Shown in pieces: positions 8,975 to 17,389 of a stretch of 64,000 nt of DNA. Every line of letters starts with the position of its first letter. Position 1 is the stretch's first letter. Made by a program: the position numbers and the translations under genes. The notes beneath the pieces are model-generated. The model made no database searches and had not been told where the DNA came from. It was given only the letters and a program-made list of their open reading frames with translations. The DNA lies in NCBI RefSeq assembly GCF_963422545.1, contig NZ_OY730251.1:1-64000 (forward strand). The letters run 5' to 3'. Origin of the DNA: an uncultured Flavobacterium sp. Lineage in GTDB: Bacteria > Bacteroidota > Bacteroidia > Flavobacteriales > Flavobacteriaceae.

Positions 8975-9736
8975 TTAATCCTGCAGAATCATTTTTACTT
9001 TATAAAAAATACGATCAACAAACAGTTTATAAGCCAATTCGGAAGGATGCAAGCCATCTGAAGCAACTAAACTAGGTCTGGTAAGGCCTTGTTGTGTAAT
9101 ATCTGTAATAGAAATAAAACTAACTTCTTTGGTAATGCAGTAACTCTCGGCAAAAGTATTGTATTTGCTTATTTCACTTGAAATTTTCATTCGGTTTTCG
9201 TCTGTATAATTTGCGGCAAACGGAGTATAGGCATAGTCAGGAATCGAAAGAACAAGTACATTTTTATTATTGCCTTTTGCTAATGCTATGGCTTTGTTTA
9301 GTAATTGTGGAAATTCTTTTTCGTACACAGAAAAATCCAGGTGTTGATACTGATTATTCACACCAATTAAAAGTGTAACTAAATCGTAATTAGAATCCGG
9401 ATTTTGACTATTTATTGCATAGATTAAGTCTGAAGTTGTCCAGCCAGTCTGGGCAATTACTTTTAATGAAAAATTAGTTTCCGGATAAGTTGTTTTTAGA
9501 ACCGCTTTTAGCTGTTCCGGATATCGGCAAGTTTCGCAAACACTTTGGCCTATTGTATAACTGTCGCCTAAAGCCAGATAATTTATCGAACTTGAAATAG
9601 GAGTAGTTGGAACTTCTGTGGTTGGAGTAGTAACCGGAGGTATTGCTGAAGATTGAGAAGGAGTTTCTTCGACACTACAGCTTAGTAGAAGTATAGAGAG
9701 GATAACAGTAACTATTTGTTTGAAATGTGATTTCAT
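8975..9736 (-). CDS. SGNH/GDSL-type esterase lipoprotein
   Basis: A 253-residue protein with a lipoprotein signal (hydrophobic residues 8-19, Cys20 after LLLS) followed by a Pro/Thr-rich spacer (about 30-50). The SGNH hydrolase blocks are all present: block I LALGDSYT with nucleophile Ser59, block II Gly98 (QTGW), block III GVNN with Asn127, and block V SDGLHPSE with Asp227 and His230. It is a probable surface-exposed esterase, lipase or deacetylase acting on lipids or glycan acetyl groups. The gene stands alone, with 66 bases to DUF3050. Confidence 0.9.
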   Translation of the reverse strand: MKSHFKQIVTVILSILLLSCSVEETPSQSSAIPPVTTPTTEVPTTPISSSINYLALGDSYTIGQSVCETCRYPEQLKAVLKTTYPETNFSLKVIAQTGWTTSDLIYAINSQNPDSNYDLVTLLIGVNNQYQHLDFSVYEKEFPQLLNKAIALAKGNNKNVLVLSIPDYAYTPFAANYTDENRMKISSEISKYNTFAESYCITKEVSFISITDITQQGLTRPSLVASDGLHPSELAYKLFVDRIFYKVKMILQD

Positions 9737-9802
9737 AATTTGGATAAATTAAGTTTCGGATCATTCTAAACAAATAGTTACGTTGAATAACTAGGTTTGG
9801 TT

Positions 9803-10585
9803 TTACACCATTTCTGTTTTCATCACAATTTCTTCTTCAATAGCATTCCAAAGTCCGATTCGTTTTTCTAATGCCAGAATCGAAATTTCTTCAACTTCTT
9901 TCCATTTTTGAGCATCATCTTCGCATAAATCAGTAATCATTTGCATTGCCATTGGTCCGTGTTCATCAGCATCCAATTCGATATGTCTTTCAAAATAATA
10001 AAGCAGTTTGCTTAAATCAGTGTCAGGAAGGTTTTTTTGAAAGTTCTTCAGGATTGCAGTAAACATACTCGGAATCAAATCTTCTCTTCCAAAAGTAAAT
10101 GCTGCGGCAATTTCATGTGGTTTTCCTTGTTCGATAACTCTAAAAGTAAAATCTAAAAAAGCTTTTGTATCTGGATGTAATGAACTTTGTTTTATGGCAA
10201 CAAAAATATTATGCAATGAATTTACTTGAGATAAAAAAGTATTAATTCCAGTTGTATCAGCACCGCAATCTACCATTGCTTCAAGATACATTTCATAATG
10301 GCTTTGTCTTCTCCCGTCAATACTTAAATCAGTTTCTTCGGCAAGAACAATTTCGTTGATTAAATATCTTGTTTCCGGGTTTTTTGTAGCAAACCAAGGT
10401 GTTGTGGTACAGGTAAGTTTGGCTTGTAAAGCTTTTAATAGTGACATAAAATCCCAAACTGCAAAAACGTGGGTTTGCAGGAAACTATGTAAGTCGTCAA
10501 TACTTTGAATTTTATTGTATAAAGAATGCTGTAAAAGTTGATCTTTTTGAGGTTGAATGCTATTGTTTATAGTTTCAATATTCAT
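9803..10585 (-). CDS. DUF3050 family protein (heme-oxygenase-like fold)
   Basis: A 260-residue all-helical protein. The N-terminal pattern (SIDDLHSFLQTHVFAVWDF, then WFATKNPETRYLINEIVLAEETD) matches DUF3050, related to the heme-oxygenase-like/TENA diiron fold. Candidate metal ligands are the Glu and His residues in EIVLAEETD, FTFGREDLIP and YYFERHIELDADEHGP. The reaction is unknown. A TATATTTG -7-like box at 10601-10608 (minus strand) overlaps the preceding terminator, so this gene probably has its own promoter although acyl-CoA dehydrogenase lies 87 bases upstream. Confidence 0.85.
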   Translation of the reverse strand: MNIETINNSIQPQKDQLLQHSLYNKIQSIDDLHSFLQTHVFAVWDFMSLLKALQAKLTCTTTPWFATKNPETRYLINEIVLAEETDLSIDGRRQSHYEMYLEAMVDCGADTTGINTFLSQVNSLHNIFVAIKQSSLHPDTKAFLDFTFRVIEQGKPHEIAAAFTFGREDLIPSMFTAILKNFQKNLPDTDLSKLLYYFERHIELDADEHGPMAMQMITDLCEDDAQKWKEVEEISILALEKRIGLWNAIEEEIVMKTEMV

Positions 10586-10607
10586 TTGTGTAAATTTTTT
10601 GCAAATA

Positions 10608-10637
10608 TAAAAAGCTTCTCGGTTAGAAGAAGCTTTT
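10608..10637 (-). terminator. Terminator after acyl-CoA dehydrogenase gene
   Basis: The arms AAAAAGCTTCT (10608-10618) and AGAAGCTTTTT (10627-10637) form a perfect 11-bp hairpin with a U-rich 3' side on the minus strand, 36 bases after the dehydrogenase stop. Confidence 0.85.
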
Positions 10638-10672
10638 TAAATTGTTTTTGTATATTTTTTAATAGTTGTTTA

Positions 10673-11851
10673 CTATTTAAATGCCGAAATTCCAGTTACA
10701 TCCATTCCGGTTATTAGTAAATGAATGTCATGAGTTCCTTCATAAGTTATCACACTTTCGAGATTCATCATGTGACGCATAATCGAATATTCGCCGGTAA
10801 TTCCCATTCCGCCCAGTATTTGTCTTGCTTCACGGGCGATATGAATTGCCATATCGACATTGTTGCGTTTTGCCATCGAAATTTGAGAAGTCGTTGCTCT
10901 TCCTTCATTTCTCAAAACACCTAAACGCCAGGTTAATAATTGTGCTTTTGTGATTTCGGTAATCATTTCTGCCAGTTTTTTCTGTTGCAATTGAGTTCCC
11001 GCAATTGGTTTTCCAAACTGAATTCTCTCTTTTGCATATCTTAAAGCTGTATCATAACAATCCATTGCTGCTCCAATTGCGCCCCACGCGATTCCGTAAC
11101 GAGCCGAATCTAAACAGCCAAGTGGTGCGCCTAAACCTGATTTGTTTGGCAATAGATTTTCTTTAGGAACTTTTACATTGTCAAAAATTAATTCTCCGGT
11201 TGATGATGCACGAAGCGACCATTTATTATGTGTTTCAGGAGTTGTAAAACCTTTCATGCCGCGCTCTACAATTAATCCGTGGATTCTTCCTGTTTCATCT
11301 TTTGCCCAAACCACTGCGATATCTGCAAAAGGGGCATTCGAAATCCACATTTTGGCACCATTTAAAAGATAATGATCTCCCATATCTTTAAAATTAGTAA
11401 TCATACTTCCTGGGTCAGAACCATGATCCGGTTCAGTCAAACCAAAACAACCCATTAATTCTCCCGTTGCCAGTTTTGGCAAATACTTCATTCGTTGTTC
11501 TTCGTTTCCGTATTTCCAAATAGGATACATTACCAGTGAAGATTGAACAGATGAAGTAGACCTTACTCCGGAATCTCCTCGTTCAATTTCCTGCATTATT
11601 AAACCGTAAGAAATTTGGTCCAGACCGGCACCTCCATATTCAACAGGAATATAAGGTCCGAAACCTCCAATTTCTCCAAGTCCTTTTATGATTTGTTTTG
11701 GAAATTCTGCCTTTTGAGCATATTCTTCTATAATAGGAGAAACTTCTCTCTTGACCCATGCACGAGCAGATTCGCGAACCAATTTGTGTTCGTCTGTCAA
11801 TAAATCGTCAAGGTTGTAATAATCCGGGGCTTGAAATAAATCTGGTTTCAT
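10673..11851 (-). CDS. Acyl-CoA dehydrogenase, glutaryl-CoA dehydrogenase type
   Basis: A 392-residue FAD enzyme of standard length. FAD/substrate signatures include GCFGLTEPDHGSDPG and WISNAPFADIAVVWA. The catalytic base is Glu371 in YEGTHDIH, with the following HDIHLLITG typical of glutaryl-CoA dehydrogenase (conversion of glutaryl-CoA to crotonyl-CoA) rather than short- or medium-chain dehydrogenases. Glutaryl-CoA arises from lysine and tryptophan breakdown. No other genes of that pathway are adjacent, so the substrate is inferred from family. Upstream is a near-consensus promoter (TAAATTTG box at 11873-11880 on the minus strand, with TTG 16 bases further upstream). Confidence 0.88.
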   Translation of the reverse strand: MKPDLFQAPDYYNLDDLLTDEHKLVRESARAWVKREVSPIIEEYAQKAEFPKQIIKGLGEIGGFGPYIPVEYGGAGLDQISYGLIMQEIERGDSGVRSTSSVQSSLVMYPIWKYGNEEQRMKYLPKLATGELMGCFGLTEPDHGSDPGSMITNFKDMGDHYLLNGAKMWISNAPFADIAVVWAKDETGRIHGLIVERGMKGFTTPETHNKWSLRASSTGELIFDNVKVPKENLLPNKSGLGAPLGCLDSARYGIAWGAIGAAMDCYDTALRYAKERIQFGKPIAGTQLQQKKLAEMITEITKAQLLTWRLGVLRNEGRATTSQISMAKRNNVDMAIHIAREARQILGGMGITGEYSIMRHMMNLESVITYEGTHDIHLLITGMDVTGISAFK

Positions 11852-12017
11852 TTTTTGATAATTTAGCTAAAACAAATTTACGTAATAAAAATATAACAAA
11901 ATACAGTTAAATTGTTATATTTTTTAAAACAAAAAGAAGAAAAATAGTAATAACAGGAATTAATTTTAGTTTATTGATAATTTATAAGCTATTTTTGAGT
12001 TTCCAAAAACAAATTAA

Positions 12018-13781
12018 ATGAGGCTGATCATCTCTTTTTTACTTTTTTTTGTTCTGAATAACGCATTTGCACAAAAAGATGCTTTGACAGAACAGGAGTA
12101 TTTATTGTTGCAAGATAAAATTCGACTAAATTCTAGTGCAAATGTTGATAGTGCATTTGTATACGCCTATCAAATGGCTAAATCAAAGAATTATGAGCAT
12201 CTGGCATTTGCAAATGGATCAATATCTTATTTGTTACAATTAAAAGGTAAAACAAAAGAATCTGATGAAAAATATAAAATAGCACTTGGCTATTTGGAAA
12301 AAGTCCCTGAGTCAAAGAACAAAACAAAATTGAGAGCTTATTTTCATAATCTAAGGGGATTATCAGAATGGAAAAGGGAAAATTTTAGTGAAGCAATTGA
12401 ACAATACCAGAAAGGAATGAAGCTTTCTGCGGAAATAGGAGATGTTCTCCAAATTGTCAAATTCAAGATCAACATCTCGATGATTAATGAGGCAGTTGGT
12501 AATTATCAATTGGCTATTAAAGATATAAGACAACTAGATGGTTTTGTTGATCAAAATGAAGATTTGTTTACCAAAGAAGATTTTTTAAATAGAAAAAGTG
12601 CTATAAACAGTAATCTAGCTAGTTCGTATGAAAGTTACTTTATGAAGAATAAAGGTAAAAAGTACCTGCTAGATTCGGCGGAATTTTTTTACAAAAAAGC
12701 GATTACTTATTCTAAAAACAATCCTTATACTAAAATCAGCTCAAAGTTAAGTTTAGGGAATGTTTACAATTTTAAAGGGGATTATGCAAATGCTGAAAAA
12801 ACCTATTATGATGTCGTGTTTTTATCGCAGCAAAATGATAATAAAGATCTATTATGTGTGGCAAATTATAATTTGGCAGACATCTATTATTCGACTAAAA
12901 AATATGATAAAGCACTAATCTTTTTTAAAAAATGTGATTCAATTGCTGCTTTAACAAATATAAATCAATTAGACTATTTGAAATCGAATTATTATCAGGC
13001 TAAAATTTATAATATCCTTAAGAGACCTGAATTAGCTTATAAACATTCTAAAATCTATTTGGATAATTATGAGAAATTCGAAACAAAATTGAATGACCAA
13101 GCGTTAGAGGTAAACTATAAACAAGGAGTTGGCAATCTAACAGATGAAATGGTTACTATTGAGAAAAAATATAAAAATGATGTTTTTTTAAATAGGGGAT
13201 TAAAAGTTTTTTATGTGCTTCTTTTTGTTACAATTGTGTTCTTGCTTATAAAAAATATTAGGGATAAGAATAAGGCACATAAAAAAATGAATGCTTTAAT
13301 TGAAGAATTTAAAGCGAATATAGAGAAGAGAAATAATCCTGAATTTGAGCAAAAAGAAGTAGAAGCAATAGAAGAACTAGTGCTTGAACCGGAAGAAATT
13401 CATCTCAAGAAAGAAAATGTCAATTTAAGTATTGATGAGGCTAAAGAAAATAAAATAGTCGAGAAGTTATTGGCTCTGGAAAACAAGTTAGAGTATCTAA
13501 ATGCAGATTTTACACTGCCTTATGTAGCTAAAAAAATCAAAACAAACACGACTTATTTATCTTACGTTGTCAATAAACGATTTGGTAAATCGTTCGGGGA
13601 ATACTCTAATGAGCTTAAAATTAACTATGTAATCAACGAGATGATTACCAATCATATGTACCGTAAATACTCTACACAGGCTATTGCAGAGAGTGTAGGT
13701 TTTAAAAATGCAGTTTCTTTTGCAAAATCATTCCGTAAAAGAACCGGAGTATCTCCAGCTCAGTTTGCAAGTAACATTTAG
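12018..13781 (+). CDS. Membrane-bound TPR / AraC-type helix-turn-helix regulator
   Basis: A 587-residue protein with a signal sequence (about 1-18, ending NAFAQ), then a large region of tetratricopeptide-like helices (about 40-370; repeats such as GNVYNFKGDYANAEKTYYD and YNLADIYYSTKKYDKAL). A single membrane segment follows at about 397-415, then a charged coil (about 425-480) and a C-terminal AraC-type HTH (about 480-587; QAIAESVGFKNAVSFAKSFRKRTGVSP). The layout suggests periplasmic sensing and cytoplasmic DNA binding, a design common in Bacteroidota. A tandem, shortened paralogue follows 48 bases later, and both precede the peptide export island, which they may control. Confidence 0.85.
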   Translation: MRLIISFLLFFVLNNAFAQKDALTEQEYLLLQDKIRLNSSANVDSAFVYAYQMAKSKNYEHLAFANGSISYLLQLKGKTKESDEKYKIALGYLEKVPESKNKTKLRAYFHNLRGLSEWKRENFSEAIEQYQKGMKLSAEIGDVLQIVKFKINISMINEAVGNYQLAIKDIRQLDGFVDQNEDLFTKEDFLNRKSAINSNLASSYESYFMKNKGKKYLLDSAEFFYKKAITYSKNNPYTKISSKLSLGNVYNFKGDYANAEKTYYDVVFLSQQNDNKDLLCVANYNLADIYYSTKKYDKALIFFKKCDSIAALTNINQLDYLKSNYYQAKIYNILKRPELAYKHSKIYLDNYEKFETKLNDQALEVNYKQGVGNLTDEMVTIEKKYKNDVFLNRGLKVFYVLLFVTIVFLLIKNIRDKNKAHKKMNALIEEFKANIEKRNNPEFEQKEVEAIEELVLEPEEIHLKKENVNLSIDEAKENKIVEKLLALENKLEYLNADFTLPYVAKKIKTNTTYLSYVVNKRFGKSFGEYSNELKINYVINEMITNHMYRKYSTQAIAESVGFKNAVSFAKSFRKRTGVSPAQFASNI

Positions 13782-13829
13782 TTAAGGAATAATGAAAAGT
13801 TTATTTTTAAGATTCCAATAACAAATGAA

Positions 13830-14603
13830 ATGAGATTAATTATCTGTTTTTTACTCTTTTTTGTTCTCAATACTGCACTTGTTCAAGATAAAAAGACGAT
13901 GACCGAAGGAGAATATATGGTTTTGAAATATAAAATCAGACAATATTTTAATGCAAATACGCTAATGTCTTCGCTATTGCAAATGAAGGGCAGAACGGAA
14001 TTGTCAAAAGAAAAATATAAAAAAGCACTTTTTTTAAATAAAAGTCTTAAAGTCTTTTATATATTTTTAATTTTAGGAACTGTTACTCTATTGGTAAAAA
14101 GCAACAGAGATAAAAACAAGGCTAATAAAAAGATGAGTGCTTTAATACAAGAACTTAAGGCAAGTATTGAAAAGGAAAATCGCTCTAATATCAAAACGAT
14201 ATTACTTGAATCTGAGAAAGTTGAATTAAAATCTGAAAATGCCAGCTTATGTATTGATCTGGCTAAAGAAAATGAAATAGTCGAAAAGCTTTTAGATCTT
14301 GAAAACAACTTAGAATATTTGAATACTGATTTTACATTGGCTTATGTAGCCAAAAAAATCAAAACAAATACAACTTACTTATCTTATGTTGTCAACAAAC
14401 GATTTGGTAAATCATTTGGAGAATATAGCAATGAATTAAAAATTAATTATGCGATTAATAAAATGATTACTTGCGATGTATACCGAAAAAAATCTACACA
14501 AGCTACAGCAGAAAGTGTGGGGTTTAAAAATGCTGGTTCGTTTGCAAAATCATTTCGCAAACGAACCGGAGTATCTCCGGCTCAGTTTGCGAATAATATT
14601 TAA
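13830..14603 (+). CDS. Shrunken paralogue of the TPR/HTH regulator (TPR region deleted)
   Basis: A 257-residue tandem copy of the upstream gene. It keeps the signal sequence, the membrane segment (about 75-91) and the HTH domain, in which about 100 C-terminal residues are nearly identical (for example KKIKTNTTYLSYVVNKRFGK is shared). Nearly all TPR helices are missing: residues 43-70 join the family's N-terminus to one helix (LMSSLLQMKGRTELSKEKYK), then jump to the juxtamembrane part. The frame is intact, so this looks like in-frame deletion rather than frameshift. It may be a sensor-less regulator that competes for the same DNA sites, or a decaying copy. Confidence 0.8.
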   Translation: MRLIICFLLFFVLNTALVQDKKTMTEGEYMVLKYKIRQYFNANTLMSSLLQMKGRTELSKEKYKKALFLNKSLKVFYIFLILGTVTLLVKSNRDKNKANKKMSALIQELKASIEKENRSNIKTILLESEKVELKSENASLCIDLAKENEIVEKLLDLENNLEYLNTDFTLAYVAKKIKTNTTYLSYVVNKRFGKSFGEYSNELKINYAINKMITCDVYRKKSTQATAESVGFKNAGSFAKSFRKRTGVSPAQFANNI

Positions 14604-14628
14604 TTTATTATTAAATAATTTTATAGAC

Positions 14629-14796
14629 TTATAATGTGCCATTATTTCCAGTTCCTGATTTTCCAGGATCTGACTCTGGTGCTGAAATCGGTGGTGGTGG
14701 ACATGCTTCACTATCGCCTCCACGAACAATTTTTTGTTGATTTTTAGATAACTTTTGTGCTCCAAAATCTGCTAGTGTTAATGCTTGATTTGCCAT
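14629..14796 (-). CDS. Double-glycine-leader peptide precursor (Pro-rich core)
   Basis: The start at 14796 (MANQALT...) is chosen because it gives a standard leader; an upstream in-frame ATG (14838) would lie in the hairpin region. The 55-residue product has a leader ending FGAQKLSKNQQKIVRGG, closely parallel to the leaders of the two plus-strand peptides (GAQ-x-LS ... GG), and a 28-residue core after Gly-Gly containing one Cys, four consecutive Pro and many Gly/Ser. Leaders of this type are cut by C39 peptidase exporters such as the one at 17441. The gene is oriented against its neighbours and lies just after the HTH genes. Its function is unknown: bacteriocin, pheromone or RiPP. Confidence 0.78.
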   Translation of the reverse strand: MANQALTLADFGAQKLSKNQQKIVRGGDSEACPPPPISAPESDPGKSGTGNNGTL

Positions 14797-14835
14797 GTTT
14801 TTATGTATTAGGGTTATTGCATTATCAAAACTAGG

Positions 14836-14880
14836 CAAAAAGCAAAACCCTTAATCGAGAATAGGGTTTTGAAGCTTTTT
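14836..14880. terminator. Long hairpin upstream of the minus-strand peptide gene
   Basis: Nested arms AAAAAGC...GCTTTTT and CAAAACCCT/AGGGTTTTG (14843-14851 and 14863-14871). On the plus strand it could end transcripts from the HTH genes. On the minus strand it lies 40-84 bases upstream of the peptide ATG, where it would be a leader or attenuator if transcribed. The rest of the 260-base gap to the VKOR gene holds nothing else I can identify. Confidence 0.55.
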
Positions 14881-15056
14881 GTGAAAAATAAATCATCACA
14901 ACGTATTGATTGTCAATTAATTGAAATACTAACTATGACTTATATAATTTATAAATTGTATGTAGTATAATTGATAAAATGTCTGCTTTTACGATTATTT
15001 TTTGAATAAAAACAGCAATATTTGTACTGTAATTATGATTTAAAACAATCGAAAAG

Positions 15057-16613
15057 ATGTTAAAACTTGTCCAAAAATTTCTCCAAATAAATAGATACTC
15101 GGAAATTAAAAATGAGTTTAAGGATCTGTTTCTTTCTCATCCTAATTATCCAAGTCTATTTGCAATAACAGATTCTTTTGATTTATTATCTATAGAGAAT
15201 GCTGCGGTAAGAGTTTCAAAAGAGCAGATCGTTGATTTGCCTTCAAATTTTTTAGCATACTTCAAAGAAGAACTTATATTGGTAGAAAAGGCCAAAAATT
15301 TCGTTCGTATTAATAGTATGAAAAAAAGAAACTATAAAATGGCTTATGAAAAATTCCTTTTAGATTGGAATGGAGTAATTGTAGCTATCGAGCCTAATAA
15401 TGTAGTAGCAAGAGAAAATTTAAAAGTTGAATACAATTGGTTAAAATATTCTTTGCCTCTTTTGCTTTTAACAGGGTTGTCATTTTTTTATAATACCTAT
15501 AATTGGTTTAGTCTTATTTTTTTAGTGGTATCAATTCTGGGATTAGTTGTTAGTGTTTTAATCGTTCAGGAAAAACTGGGATTTAAAAACAGTCTTATTT
15601 CAAAAATTTGCAATCTAAGTTCTAACTCTTCTTGTGATGCGGTTATAAATACTAATGAGGGAACTCAAAACAAATGGATTAATTTTTCAGATTTGCCATT
15701 ACTGTTTTTTGGTGCGAGCTACATATCGATTTTAGTTCAACCGTTAAATTCAGCAATTTTTATTGGCTTTTTAAGCTTATTGGCGATTCCTGTTATAGTT
15801 TCTTCTATTTGGATTCAAAAATTTGAAATTCAAAAATGGTGTGTGATGTGTTTGATGGTTTCCTTTTTGATCTTCTCACAGTCTATTGTTTGGTTTTCGT
15901 CAGATTTGTTTACGTTGAGTTTTAGTTTTGAGAATGTTTTTCCTTTTTTCTTTTCATTGATAGTACTTATACCTATTTGGTATGTTGCTAAATCAACGGT
16001 AAAAAATATTTTGGGTAATGAAAATTCATTAAAAGAGCTTAAAAAATTTAAAAGAAATTATTCCTTATTAAATTTTTTATCTGCCAAAGTACCTAATCCT
16101 AATGGGTTTGAAGATTTGAGAGGATTGAATTTTGGAAATAGAAATGCAGCTGTAAAGCTTTCAATAATAATAAGTCCAAGTTGTGGGCACTGTCATAAAA
16201 CGTTTCAGGAAGCATTTGATTTGGTTTTAAGATATCCGGATAAGATTTTTTTAAATGTTCTTTTTAATATTAATCCCGAAAATAGTGACAATCAATATAA
16301 AATTATTGTAGAAAGACTTCTGTCAATAAACAGATCAACACCTGGAAAAACAGTTGAAGCCATTTCTGACTGGCATATTAAAAAGATGAGCCTGAAAAAA
16401 TGGATGAAAAAATGGCACGTAGATTCTATTAGTATGATGATCACTCAGGAAATAAATAAACAATACGAATGGTGCTCTAAGAATAATTTTAATTATACGC
16501 CAGTTAAGATTGTAAATGAAAAGTTATTTCCAAATGAATACGAATTAAACGAATTAAAATACTTTTTGAACGATTTTGTTGAAGAAGTTGAGGTTTTTGA
16601 AAAAACAGCATAA
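15057..16613 (+). CDS. C39-like/VKOR/thioredoxin fusion: dedicated disulfide-forming membrane enzyme
   Basis: A 518-residue, three-part protein. Residues 1-115 resemble a C39 peptidase-like domain (SHPNYPSLFAITDSFDLL) but lack the catalytic Cys, so it is probably a binding domain. Residues 125-310 form a VKOR membrane domain with about five hydrophobic segments, loop cysteines Cys185 and Cys193, and the redox pair Cys262-Val-Met-Cys265. Residues about 340-518 are a thioredoxin-like domain with the active site Cys376-Gly-His-Cys379. VKOR-Trx fusions oxidise cysteine pairs to disulfides using quinone. In Bacteroidota this composite is found beside GG-leader peptide and C39 exporter genes, as here, so its likely clients are the Cys-rich peptides encoded immediately downstream. 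Confidence 0.88.
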   Translation: MLKLVQKFLQINRYSEIKNEFKDLFLSHPNYPSLFAITDSFDLLSIENAAVRVSKEQIVDLPSNFLAYFKEELILVEKAKNFVRINSMKKRNYKMAYEKFLLDWNGVIVAIEPNNVVARENLKVEYNWLKYSLPLLLLTGLSFFYNTYNWFSLIFLVVSILGLVVSVLIVQEKLGFKNSLISKICNLSSNSSCDAVINTNEGTQNKWINFSDLPLLFFGASYISILVQPLNSAIFIGFLSLLAIPVIVSSIWIQKFEIQKWCVMCLMVSFLIFSQSIVWFSSDLFTLSFSFENVFPFFFSLIVLIPIWYVAKSTVKNILGNENSLKELKKFKRNYSLLNFLSAKVPNPNGFEDLRGLNFGNRNAAVKLSIIISPSCGHCHKTFQEAFDLVLRYPDKIFLNVLFNINPENSDNQYKIIVERLLSINRSTPGKTVEAISDWHIKKMSLKKWMKKWHVDSISMMITQEINKQYEWCSKNNFNYTPVKIVNEKLFPNEYELNELKYFLNDFVEEVEVFEKTA

Positions 16614-16688
16614 AGTAAATATACTGACAGAATCTTCAAATGTCTTGAAATGATTGAAGTATAACCCCAACTATTAAATTTACTAACT

Positions 16689-16898
16689 ATGTTAAAAAAC
16701 ATTTTAAACTTAGAAGGAGCTCAGGAATTAAGCATTTTCGAGAAAAAAAGTATTAATGGTGGTGCTTATCCTGTTGAACCAATTTGCGGAAACGTAACTT
16801 GGACTGCAAACCAAACGGTTTGCCTGAACTATAATCCTTATTATGGACCTGTTTATTTAGGAAATAATAAATGCTTAATTGTGGGAGATGATTGTTAG
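16689..16898 (+). CDS. Double-glycine-leader peptide precursor with four cysteines
   Basis: A 69-residue precursor. The leader (residues 1-25) starts MLKNILNLEGAQELS and ends SINGG. The 44-residue core has cysteines at 33, 45, 62 and 69 (the last residue) and a Tyr/Pro/Asn-rich centre. The even cysteine count fits two disulfides, probably made by the VKOR-Trx enzyme 75 bases upstream. Cleavage after Gly-Gly and export would be by the C39 ABC transporter at 17441. Its leader is nearly superposable on that of the next gene. No lanthionine- or heterocycle-forming enzyme is nearby, so disulfides are the only supported modification. Confidence 0.85.
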   Translation: MLKNILNLEGAQELSIFEKKSINGGAYPVEPICGNVTWTANQTVCLNYNPYYGPVYLGNNKCLIVGDDC

Positions 16899-16929
16899 GA
16901 GGAGATAAATAATTTAAAAAAAACATAAA

Positions 16930-17121
16930 ATGTTGAAGAAAATTTTAAATCTGGAAAATGCTCAGAGAATATCAAAAAGTGAGCAAAAGACCATGCAGGG
17001 AGGGATTCCTGAATGTTGGATTTATGCAATTGAAGCGGGATGTGTTTTAATACCAGTTGGAGGAAGTTGTCCTATAGATACTTTGCCGGGTATTTGCGAT
17101 TCAGTTCGCCTTTGTTGCTAA
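16930..17121 (+). CDS. Double-glycine-leader peptide precursor with six cysteines
   Basis: A 63-residue precursor. The leader (1-25) starts MLKKILNLENAQRIS and ends TMQGG, a clear paralogue of the preceding leader (MLKxILNLExAQ). The 38-residue core carries cysteines at 29, 38, 47, 56, 62 and 63: four at exact nine-residue spacing plus a terminal Cys-Cys. Six cysteines suit three disulfides. It starts 31 bases after the preceding peptide gene and is probably co-transcribed with it. The two cores are unrelated despite the matching leaders, as is usual for exported peptide families under diversifying selection. Confidence 0.85.
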   Translation: MLKKILNLENAQRISKSEQKTMQGGIPECWIYAIEAGCVLIPVGGSCPIDTLPGICDSVRLCC

Positions 17122-17352
17122 TTTTTAGTTTTTTTAGAAGTAATTACAATATAGCCTTTTTTAGAATTTAGTCATGTTTTTTTTAATTTGTAGGCGCTCG
17201 ATCGTGGAACATTGAGCAAATTCCCCACATTGATGATTGGTGTTGGGATTCTTAGGAAAATTGGTCACTGAGTTGATTTTATTTGGTTAGGGTTAACCAG
17301 TGCCATATCCTACAGAAATTGGATTACTGATAATTACGTTTTTAAATACCTA

Positions 17353-17389
17353 ACAGAAAGGAAATATATTTCCTTTCTGTTTTTTTTTA
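17353..17389 (+). terminator. Strong terminator between peptide genes and the exporter
   Basis: A perfect 28-base palindrome (17353-17380; arm ACAGAAAGGAAATA) followed by nine T. It closes the VKOR-peptide transcript and implies a separate promoter for the ABC exporter in 17390-17440. The 319-base spacer 17122-17440 holds no other convincing gene. Confidence 0.88.

Noticed and set aside
10721..11372. Several plus-strand open frames within the acyl-CoA dehydrogenase region
   Set aside because: All are antisense to a well-supported dehydrogenase, with no initiation context or motif.
14550..14765. Minus-strand open frame overlapping the peptide gene and the HTH gene end
   Set aside because: It is in another frame of the GG-leader peptide gene and runs antisense into the HTH coding region; no leader or other motif.
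17122..17350. Possible remnant of a fourth peptide or a transposase in the spacer before the exporter
   Set aside because: I translated the frames I could and found only very short pieces interrupted by stops, without a GG leader or transposase motif.
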